From assembly GCA_002085355.1 (NCBI GenBank), contig NATN01000123.1, positions 1-8,778 on the forward strand: a stretch of DNA of 8,778 bases, in the 5' to 3' direction. Every line of letters begins with the position of its first letter. The first letter of the stretch is position 1. The notes beneath the pieces are model-generated. The model was given only the letters and a program-made list of their open reading frames with translations, was not told the DNA's origin and did no database searches. Shown one piece after another: positions 1 to 4,732 of the stretch. The translations under genes and the position numbers were made by a program. The DNA comes from Candidatus Zhuqueibacterota bacterium 4484_87 (GTDB lineage: Bacteria; Zhuqueibacterota; Zhuqueibacteria; Thermofontimicrobiales; Thermofontimicrobiaceae).

Positions 1-52
1 AGCCTTACGGCTTAATTCCTAAATTGAATTGGAGTTAAGGCGTCAGCCTTTT
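1..52. repeat. Structured AT-rich inverted repeats at the window edge
   Basis: Bases 11-19 (CTTAATTCC) can pair with 31-39 (GGAGTTAAG) over nine positions, one of them G-U. An alternative pairing joins 2-7 (GCCTTA) with 36-41 (TAAGGC). A third small hairpin, AAGGC-GTCA-GCCTT (37-50), is followed by TT. This could be the terminator or 3' end of a gene lying to the left, or part of a dispersed repeat. The window starts here, so neither can be confirmed. No gene was recognised in bases 1-168 and no convincing promoter was seen. Confidence 0.3.
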
Positions 53-168
53 AAAAACAATCAATTAGCGGCTTATGTTCGATTTTAACTAGTCATTCAC
101 ATTTAAAGTTTACTAATCTACTCAAGTTTATCTGTGATATTTTTGAATTAGTTTAATGAGGGCTTGAA

Positions 169-846
169 ATGTATTTTCGACAAACAAGTATTAAATCGCA
201 GATAATTTTTCTGTTGGTTATTCTTGCTGTTGTCATTTTTTTGATTGTTGTTACTAAAATGGGTGCTTTTAAAATGAGCGCCCCTTTGCGGATTTTCCCC
301 CATTTTGAGGGGAAGGAAACCATCGCAGGCAATATTTATTACAATAAAACCTATCTGTTCGGCATTTCTCGACCAAACACGCGCTGGCGGATTGCGTCGG
401 AGAGAAATTTGAAACAACCTCCGGATTTGGGTTTTCGTGCAGAAACGCTGGATAGTGCCCATTGGGTGGCAAAGCTCATTCGCTATTCAGGGGACGAAAT
501 TTGGGGGGACGTTTTGGTAGCGGCATTACCTTCGGATTCATCAAAAAATTCGGTCTGGTGGGCGCAAAAATTTTTAAGCGAAATTTCGGCTACTTTTTCG
601 CCGCTCGATTCGCTTGTCATCACGCAGAATGTCACGCCGCGCGGCAGCGGCATTTTTCAAAGTGCATTTTTCATGGTCGAATTGCCTGAAAAAGATACGA
701 TTGAATATCCGGTTATGGTGCCATTGTTTCGCATTAGGAATGATTTTGCCATTGCCATCATTTGTCGCGCGAGATTTGATACTTACGATTTAGTGAAAGC
801 TGATTTTGAAAAGATATTGTCGAGCTTTGAATGGTTTCAGGAGTAG
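169..846 (+). CDS. Membrane-anchored protein of unknown function
   Basis: I do not recognise this 225-residue protein. A short N-terminus with Arg4 and Lys9 leads into one hydrophobic segment at about residues 12-29, followed by Lys30. This predicts a signal anchor with the rest of the protein outside the cytoplasmic membrane. No lipobox cysteine is visible at the end of the segment. The soluble part (about 35-225) is mixed alpha/beta without cysteine clusters or catalytic motifs. It ends in an amphipathic helix plus aromatic tail (DFEKILSSFEWFQE), which loosely recalls PsbP/DcrB-like folds; this is only an impression. The ATG at 169 is preceded by GAGGG (159-163 region) at suitable distance. 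The gene stands alone: a hairpin terminator follows directly and the next gene has its own possible promoter. Reading frame quality and the ribosome site make it a likely real gene. Confidence 0.72.
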   Translation: MYFRQTSIKSQIIFLLVILAVVIFLIVVTKMGAFKMSAPLRIFPHFEGKETIAGNIYYNKTYLFGISRPNTRWRIASERNLKQPPDLGFRAETLDSAHWVAKLIRYSGDEIWGDVLVAALPSDSSKNSVWWAQKFLSEISATFSPLDSLVITQNVTPRGSGIFQSAFFMVELPEKDTIEYPVMVPLFRIRNDFAIAIICRARFDTYDLVKADFEKILSSFEWFQE

Positions 847-847
847 A

Positions 848-892
848 GAAGTTTGAATTTAATCCGACAAATTCAATTCTTCACTTTTTTTT
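848..892 (+). terminator. Intrinsic terminator of the membrane protein gene
   Basis: GAAG (848-851) pairs with CTTC (879-882) and TTGAATTT (853-860) pairs with AAATTCAA (869-876). A small internal loop (T opposite TT) separates the two helices and the apical loop is 861-868. A run of eight T residues follows at 885-892. It begins two bases after the stop codon, the usual place for a Rho-independent terminator. The stem is AT-rich, so its strength is uncertain. Confidence 0.6.
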
Positions 893-956
893 GCGATATT
901 TGCATTGCCAGTGGGGATTTTGCTGCTTATAACCAAATTTGCAAGAGTTCATTAAT

Positions 957-987
957 TTGACATCAAAATAAGTTTTAGTGATAGAAT
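957..987 (+). promoter_or_regulatory. Possible promoter of the broken epimerase gene
   Basis: A perfect -35 hexamer TTGACA (957-962) is followed by an extended -10 element, TGATAGAAT, whose hexamer TAGAAT is at 982-987. The spacer is 19 bases, longer than the ideal 17, which the TG extension might partly offset. Transcription would start around 994, only about ten bases before the GTG at 1005, so the message would be almost leaderless. This is a pattern match only. Confidence 0.35.
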
Positions 988-1004
988 TTTAAAATTGGAA
1001 AAAA

Positions 1005-1806
1005 GTGAACGTGCCACAGATCTTTTTATCAACCTGGGCAATAAAAAAATCCATCGAATCAGGCGAGCGTTCTGTTTTTGATCTTCCGGCATTAGCTGCG
1101 GTCCACAAATTTCAGGGAGTAGAAATAATCGACCGGCATTTGCCCGATTTGAGCCAGGAGACATTTTCAGCGTTGAAGAAAAAGCTCGCCGATGCTGACC
1201 TGCACGTATCTCTCGGTGCAACAACCGATTTTACTGCTGATTCGCCCGAAACATTGAACGCACATTTCTCTGGAGAATATTAAAAGTCAGAAAAAATTGA
1301 CAAATTGGTTGCAAAAAGCAGGAATTTTTCATATCTTGCATAAGCTGACAATCGAGGCAAAAAAGCCTCGTCCTTTGGCCAAAAACGAAATACAGCGAGT
1401 CCTGCGCGCGCTCGATGATCTTGTGCCATTGGCGGAAAAAAAGAAAATTCCGCTGGCTATTGAGAATCATTGGGGTATTTCTACTTTGCCCGAAAATATT
1501 CTTTTTTTTCTTAATCATTATTCTTCAGACTATCTTGGCGTTTGCCTTGATTTGGGTAATTTCTCTCAGCAACAAAATCGCTATTCTGAATCAGAAAAAC
1601 TTCTGCCGTTCGCTAAAGAGATTCATGCAAAAAGCTACAGTTTCGCGGGCGACGGAGAAGAGGTAAATTTGAACTATAAGCGATTCGTGAAGCTAATCAG
1701 AGAAGCTGATTTTTCGGGCCCCATAGTGGTTGAGTATGAGGGAAGAGGCAACCAGTTACAGCACAGTTTGATGACGAGAGACTTGATTTTGAAATATTGG
1801 AGCTGA
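1005..1806 (+). pseudogene. Sugar phosphate isomerase/epimerase-like TIM barrel, frameshifted
   Basis: Two adjoining frames together encode one xylose-isomerase-like TIM barrel (AP endonuclease 2 superfamily). The 5' part runs from GTG 1005 (or GTG 1011) to TAA 1281-1283. The 3' part is open from about 1258 to TGA 1804-1806, one frame over. Reading across the shift joins DSPETLNAH to ISLENIKSQ, so one extra base (or two missing) between 1258 and 1283 explains the break; the TTT at 1265-1267 is a likely site. The combined length, about 267 residues, matches the intact relative downstream (276). The 3' part keeps the family's expected metal ligands: Glu in AIENH, Asp in CLDLGNF, His in IHAKSY and Glu in VVEYEG. 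The strand that usually carries a conserved Arg after the helix is not clear, which may mean further decay. A TTG at 1297 opens the second frame but has no clear ribosome site. It may be a true pseudogene or a sequencing error; the substrate is unknown. Confidence 0.72.
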
Positions 1807-1812
1807 AAAGAA

Positions 1813-1849
1813 GAGAAAATATTCTCATTTTGATAAGTTGGAACTTATC
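1813..1849 (+). terminator. Tandem small hairpins after the broken gene, weak terminator candidate
   Basis: GAGAA-AATA-TTCTC (1813-1826) is followed by ATTTT. A second hairpin, GATAAGT-TGGA-ACTTATC (1832-1849), follows without a T-run. Either may slow or end transcription from the frameshifted gene. Neither is a full Rho-independent terminator. The rest of the gap up to 1975 shows no gene and no strong promoter. Confidence 0.3.
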
Positions 1850-1975
1850 TTCCGGATTTAAATTGAATAATTATCGTGTTTCAATAATGTTTGAGATTTT
1901 AATGGGGAAAAACAGCAGTCTAAAGCATTATTTGCTGAAAATGTGATTATTTCGGGTCTTTGCTCGAAAGCAAAA

Positions 1976-1982
1976 AGAGGGG
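1976..1982 (+). promoter_or_regulatory. Ribosome binding site that fixes a TTG start
   Basis: AGAGGGG lies eight bases before TTG 1991. No ATG in the same frame gives a better family N-terminus, since the typical VTDEIS strand begins only six residues into the protein. A small hairpin (TTTGCT-CGAA-AGCAAA, 1959-1974) sits just upstream. It leaves the ribosome site exposed. Confidence 0.6.
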
Positions 1983-1990
1983 CATAAAAA

Positions 1991-2821
1991 TTGGTTCGGC
2001 TGGCTGTTGTAACAGACGAAATTTCTAAAGATTTTCTGACGGCTATAAAATATGGGATACAATGGGGTGTTCGCGATTTTGAGCTGCGGTTTTTGAAGTC
2101 AGGCCGGGTTCCGTTCATCTCAAAAGAAGAAGTTGAGTCGATTATTCGATATAAAAAAGAATACAATGTCAGGATTTCTGCTTTATCACCAGGCTTGTTC
2201 CAGGTAACGTTACGTGATGAAAGAGAGTTAAAAAATCAATTAGAAAAACATATTTACGAGACGTTTCGACTTGCAGACAGGCTGGAAACCAATCGCGTTA
2301 TCATTTTCGGATTTAAACGATATCCGCGGGAACCGGAAACGAATTACATCCAAATCATTCATATCCTTACAAGAATGGCATCTCTGGCAGGAAAATACGG
2401 CTTCACTTTATTATTGGAAAATTTACCGAATACCTGGGCCGACAGCGGGGAAAAGACAGCGAAAATTTTGAGCGATGTCAATTCCAGATATTTACAGGCA
2501 AACTGGGATCTGGCTAACGCCTATGTCTCAGGAGAGATCCCTTATCCTTATGGTTATTTGGCAATCAGACATTATCTTTCCGCTATTCATGTGAAAGATA
2601 TTCGTGAGAATCAAAGCGGGAAATTTGAATACGTTCCGGTCGGCGACGGGGAAATCGACTGGGAAGGGCAGGTCCGCTCAATTATGAGCGCCAGCGAAGG
2701 AAATTTTTTAACCATCGAAACGCATTGCCAACCGCAAGCGGAAAATTCGCATCTGAATATAGTGAGGATGCAGGAGTTGATTGAAAAATACAAACTGAAT
2801 GAAAATTATATTGTGAAATAG
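1991..2821 (+). CDS. Sugar phosphate isomerase/epimerase family TIM barrel
   Basis: This 276-residue protein has the layout of xylose-isomerase-like TIM barrels, the superfamily that includes IolE/IolI-type inositol enzymes, tagatose/psicose epimerases and 3-dehydroshikimate dehydratases. The first strand is VVTDEIS (residues 6-12). The four expected divalent-metal ligands are Glu143 (LLLENLP), Asp173 (NWDLANAY), His200 (AIHVKD) and Glu243 (TIETHCQP). VPVGDGEIDW (215-224) is the usual loop before the last strands. Translation starts at TTG with a good ribosome site. The gene follows a broken relative; the two differ too much to be a recent duplication. It precedes a DegT aminotransferase after a 127-base gap in which I see no clear promoter or terminator. 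Fold and metal-site assignment are firm. The actual reaction (isomerase, epimerase or dehydratase) and the substrate cannot be read from the sequence. Confidence 0.87.
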   Translation: MVRLAVVTDEISKDFLTAIKYGIQWGVRDFELRFLKSGRVPFISKEEVESIIRYKKEYNVRISALSPGLFQVTLRDERELKNQLEKHIYETFRLADRLETNRVIIFGFKRYPREPETNYIQIIHILTRMASLAGKYGFTLLLENLPNTWADSGEKTAKILSDVNSRYLQANWDLANAYVSGEIPYPYGYLAIRHYLSAIHVKDIRENQSGKFEYVPVGDGEIDWEGQVRSIMSASEGNFLTIETHCQPQAENSHLNIVRMQELIEKYKLNENYIVK

Positions 2822-2948
2822 AATGCAGTTTTTTTGATTTACATTTTGATGAGCATAACAATATTGGAAAGTCATAATTAATTTTAGCTAATGAATTGTG
2901 TAATTGTAAGCGATATTTGAAAAAACGAACAGATTAGGAGACAAGAAA

Positions 2949-4175
2949 ATGGCGAAATTAGCGATTAATGGCGGCGCTCCGTTGCGGACAAAACCATTCC
3001 CGAAATGGCCTGTGTACGATGAAAAAGAAAAGCAGTATTTGATTGAAGCGTTGGAAAGTGGAAAGTGGGGGGCGTTGCATGGAAATCGTGTGAAGAGTTT
3101 TAGTGAAAAATATGCTGCCTATCACGAGGCAAAGCATGGAATTTGCGTGAACAGCGGCACAACAGCGCTGAAGATCGCGCTTTCGTCCGTGGGAATTGGT
3201 CAGGGTGATGAAGTGATTCTGCCTGCCTATACGTTCATCGCGACCGCAACAGCGATTTTGGATGCTGGCGCTATTCCTGTTTTTGTTGATATTGATCCTG
3301 ATACTTACAACATCGATGTGGATAAAATCGAAGAGGCAATTACGGAACGTACTCGCGGCATCATGCCTGTTCACTTTGGCGGCCGTGCTTGCGATATGGA
3401 TAAAATTAATACCATCGCGAAAAAACATGACCTGAAAGTCGTTGAGGATGCAGCGCAGGCGTGGGGATCGGAATGGAACGGAAAAAAAGTCGGCGCTTTG
3501 GGCGACGCCGGTTGTTTCAGCTTTCAGTCTTCCAAAAATGTTACTTCTGCCGAAGGTGGAATTATCCTCACCAATGACGATGAAGTCGCCATGTTTGCCA
3601 AATCTTACATGAACTGCGGACGTCTCGAAAATGGCATCTGGTACGAGCACTACTATCTCGGCGGAAATTTTCGCATGACCGAGTTTCAGGGCGCAATCTT
3701 GACAGCGCAATTTGAACGCTATCCAGCGATGAAAGAAAAACGGGAGCAGAATGCCAGATATTTGAATGAAAAATTATCTCAGATAGAAGGAATTGAAACT
3801 TTGCCGGACGACGATCGGATTACCAGCAATTCCAATCATCTGTACATTTTCCGTTACAAAAAAGAGCATTTTGGCAATGCCCCTAAAGCAAAATTTATCG
3901 ACGCCATGCGCAAAGAAGGTTTCATTATCAGTGCCGGGTATTCGATACCGCTTTATTCGCAACCATTGTTGAAAAATTATGCTTTCGGACCGCGCGGCAA
4001 AAAAGTCGATGTCGGAGTGGATTATTCAAAATATAAATTGCCGGAATCGGAAAAGGCTTGCTACGAAGAGGCGCTTTGGCTGCCGCAGTTCGTCCTGTTA
4101 GGCGAGAAAGAAGACATGGATGATATTATCAATGGCATTTTGAAAATCAAGGAAAATGCCCAAGAGTTGCAATAG
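2949..4175 (+). CDS. DegT/DnrJ/EryC1/StrS PLP aminotransferase, AHBA-synthase-like
   Basis: This is a 408-residue fold-type I PLP enzyme of the sugar/cyclitol aminotransferase family. Expected landmarks are present: substrate/phosphate loop NSGTTAL (68-74), strand VILPAYTF (89-96), Asp167 in VEDAAQAWG for the pyridine nitrogen, and Lys196 in SFQSSKNVTSAEGG as the Schiff-base lysine. The GGNFRMTEFQGAI segment (238-250) is the usual conserved stretch. The N-terminus (FPKWPVYDEKEK, then ALESGKWG) resembles 3-amino-5-hydroxybenzoate (AHBA) synthases such as RifK and scyllo-inosose aminotransferases more than the common UDP-sugar enzymes. Because Lys196 is present, this is an aminotransferase or AHBA-synthase type, not a ColD-like dehydratase, which lacks that lysine. 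AGGAG at 2936-2940 precedes the ATG. The neighbouring TIM barrels suggest action on a keto-sugar or keto-cyclitol; this is inference. Length is normal for the family. Confidence 0.9.
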   Translation: MAKLAINGGAPLRTKPFPKWPVYDEKEKQYLIEALESGKWGALHGNRVKSFSEKYAAYHEAKHGICVNSGTTALKIALSSVGIGQGDEVILPAYTFIATATAILDAGAIPVFVDIDPDTYNIDVDKIEEAITERTRGIMPVHFGGRACDMDKINTIAKKHDLKVVEDAAQAWGSEWNGKKVGALGDAGCFSFQSSKNVTSAEGGIILTNDDEVAMFAKSYMNCGRLENGIWYEHYYLGGNFRMTEFQGAILTAQFERYPAMKEKREQNARYLNEKLSQIEGIETLPDDDRITSNSNHLYIFRYKKEHFGNAPKAKFIDAMRKEGFIISAGYSIPLYSQPLLKNYAFGPRGKKVDVGVDYSKYKLPESEKACYEEALWLPQFVLLGEKEDMDDIINGILKIKENAQELQ

Positions 4176-4198
4176 CTTTTTTAAAATACTTAAAAAAG
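4176..4198. terminator. AT-rich perfect inverted repeat after the aminotransferase
   Basis: CTTTTTTAA (4176-4184) and TTAAAAAAG (4190-4198) are perfect nine-base inverted copies around AATAC. The repeat begins directly after the stop codon. With almost no G-C pairs it would be a weak terminator. It ends three bases before the -35 box of the next promoter, so its A/T tracts could also serve as an UP element for RNA polymerase alpha. Which role applies cannot be told from sequence. Confidence 0.4.
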
Positions 4199-4201
4199 TT
4201 C

Positions 4202-4230
4202 TTGACAACGACGATTGAATTTTTTATATT
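4202..4230 (+). promoter_or_regulatory. Strong sigma70-type promoter of the aromatic operon
   Basis: A perfect -35 hexamer TTGACA (4202-4207) and a -10 hexamer TATATT (4225-4230, one mismatch to consensus) are separated by exactly 17 bases. The predicted transcription start is near 4236-4238, about 40 bases before the leader peptide ATG. A/T tracts lie upstream. This is the best promoter match in the window. It stands just before a leader with attenuator structure and a tight operon, which supports it. No TyrR-like or other operator was recognised. Confidence 0.75.
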
Positions 4231-4276
4231 GAATCAAGGTAAAGAGAACAATTCTTTAAAATATCAGGAAAATTCA

Positions 4277-4381
4277 ATGAAGCAGCTTACTCCCACAACT
4301 ATCTTAGGCGTTTATTTTAGCTTTTATTTTTATTTTTATTATTTCCGCAAAGATAGTGGGTGGGAAGCGTCCATGCTTTGA
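4277..4381 (+). CDS. Aromatic amino acid operon leader peptide
   Basis: This 34-residue frame starts with ATG and is preceded by AGGAAAA (4266-4272) at good Shine-Dalgarno distance. It begins MKQLTPTTILG and continues with VYFSFYFYFYYF, so ten of residues 13-23 are aromatic (five Tyr, five Phe; nearly all TAT and TTT codons). It then ends RKDSGWEASML before TGA. Such codon runs are the hallmark of attenuator leader peptides such as PheL. The peptide itself probably has no function; its translation is the sensor. The single Trp codon (4361-4363) lies inside RNA segment 2, so it is probably set by pairing needs and not a Trp sensor. The T-rich base composition of the run could give Tyr/Phe by chance, but the ribosome site, flanking stems and downstream pathway argue against that. 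The frame falls below usual gene-finding length limits. Confidence 0.82.
   Translation: MKQLTPTTILGVYFSFYFYFYYFRKDSGWEASML
4291..4365 (+). promoter_or_regulatory. Attenuator 1:2 (anti-antiterminator) stem
   Basis: TCCCAC (4291-4296) pairs with GTGGGA (4360-4365) and ACTATCTT (4298-4305) pairs with AAGATAGT (4350-4357). This gives 14 base pairs interrupted only by A4297 opposite G4358-G4359. The 44-base loop (4306-4349) contains the whole Tyr/Phe codon run. A ribosome inside that run would therefore keep the stem open. When formed, the stem hides segment 2 and lets the terminator fold. Confidence 0.78.
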
Positions 4382-4416
4382 TTGAATAGAAAATTTAAAA
4401 TTTCAAACCCGCTATC
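4352..4416 (+). promoter_or_regulatory. Attenuator 2:3 antiterminator stem
   Basis: GATAGTGGG (4352-4360) pairs over nine positions with CCCGCTATC (4408-4416), with one U-G wobble. It uses the same bases that segment 2 gives to the 1:2 stem and the same strand that forms the 5' half of the terminator. It therefore excludes both. The leader peptide stop codon (4379-4381) lies in the loop, so a terminating ribosome would block this pairing. Confidence 0.78.
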
Positions 4417-4442
4417 AAAAATAAACTGGTAGCGGGTTTTTT
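4405..4442 (+). terminator. Attenuator 3:4 intrinsic terminator
   Basis: CCCGCTATC (4408-4416) pairs with GGTAGCGGG (4428-4436), including one U-G pair, with loop 4417-4427. Three further A-T pairs (4405-4407 with 4437-4439) extend the base. Six T residues follow (4437-4442), and five more after one A. It stands upstream of aroQ, not after a gene, as expected of a conditional terminator. Confidence 0.88.
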
Positions 4443-4448
4443 ATTTTT

Positions 4449-4454
4449 AGGAGG
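4449..4454 (+). promoter_or_regulatory. Consensus ribosome binding site of aroQ
   Basis: A full AGGAGG lies eight bases before ATG 4463 and directly after the terminator's T-rich tail. It is outside the terminator stem. Control therefore appears to be over transcription readthrough, not over access of ribosomes to aroQ. Confidence 0.75.
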
Positions 4455-4462
4455 TATCATTT

Positions 4463-4717
4463 ATGAGCCTAGAAAAGCTGCGCCGAAAAATTGATGACAT
4501 CGATCGGCAACTGATTCCGCTGTTGAATCGTCGGGCAGAATTAGCAGTGCAGATTGGCGCGATAAAAGAGATGTCGGGCAAAGATGTCCTTGATCAAACT
4601 AGAGAAAAATTTATCATCGAACGAATCAAGGCATTGAATGCGGGGCCTTTGGATGATTCAGCAATGCAAATAATTTTTCAGACCATTATTCAGCAATGTC
4701 GTGAAATTCAGAAATAA
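4463..4717 (+). CDS. aroQ: Chorismate mutase, AroQ class
   Basis: This 84-residue monofunctional chorismate mutase converts chorismate to prephenate in the cytoplasm, the entry step to Phe and Tyr. It is all-helical and close to the length of the E. coli AroQ domain. Aligning by eye to that domain, all seven active-site residues appear kept: Arg7, Arg24, Lys35, Asp44, Arg47, Glu48 and Gln83 (E. coli Arg11, Arg28, Lys39, Asp48, Arg51, Glu52, Gln88). It is the first gene after the attenuator and has a consensus ribosome site. The DAHP synthase gene starts 15 bases after its stop. In some bacteria these two activities are fused or form a complex with cross-regulation. Here they are separate proteins, and an interaction is possible but unproven. 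Confidence 0.95.
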   Translation: MSLEKLRRKIDDIDRQLIPLLNRRAELAVQIGAIKEMSGKDVLDQTREKFIIERIKALNAGPLDDSAMQIIFQTIIQQCREIQK

Positions 4718-4732
4718 AACGAGGAGAAGGAA

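Larger units (their letters stand above)
4237..4442 (+). promoter_or_regulatory. Ribosome-mediated transcription attenuator for the aromatic operon
   Basis: The leader contains a translated Tyr/Phe-rich peptide gene and four segments that form mutually exclusive stems: segment 1 (4291-4305), segment 2 (4350-4365), segment 3 (4408-4416) and segment 4 (4428-4436). Pairing 1:2 or a lack of stalling leaves 3:4 free to terminate. Pairing 2:3 prevents the terminator. The known trp/phe/his attenuator logic predicts that a ribosome stalled at Tyr or Phe codons (4313-4345) occupies the region between segments 1 and 2. Segment 2 is then free to pair with segment 3, and the operon is read through. Without starvation, the ribosome reaches TGA 4379, between segments 2 and 3, and the terminator forms. 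The layout is seen directly; the mechanism is inferred from established systems. The controlled genes (aroQ, DAHP synthase, tyrA, aroA, aroE) fit the amino acids sensed. Confidence 0.85.

Noticed and set aside
1255..1300. Programmed ribosomal frameshifting joining the two epimerase frames.
   Set aside because: No slippery heptamer, internal Shine-Dalgarno or downstream structure at the crossing point was seen, and this enzyme family is not known for recoding. The A-run at 1291-1296 lies after the first stop codon, so it cannot be the shift site.
1863..1890. Possible promoter before the intact epimerase (TTGAAT, then TAATGT at 16 bases).
   Set aside because: Both hexamers are poor matches and the region is AT-rich, so such pairs are expected by chance.
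2822..2948. Promoter or terminator between the intact epimerase and the aminotransferase gene.
   Set aside because: There is a T-run near 2829-2835 but no stem before it, and only weak -35/-10 combinations. Nothing convincing was found.
2958..3710. Long open frame on the minus strand opposite the aminotransferase gene.
   Set aside because: It is antisense to a gene with clear PLP-enzyme motifs and has no family features or credible ribosome site. It is a shadow of codon bias.
4350..4372. T-box-like motif: GGGTGGGAAGCG in the aro leader resembles the T-box antiterminator core.
   Set aside because: The leader upstream is only about 115 bases, too short for the usual stem I with specifier loop. 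The match to the T-box consensus is partial and the UGGN bulge layout does not fit the observed pairing. The leader peptide with its competing stems explains the element better.
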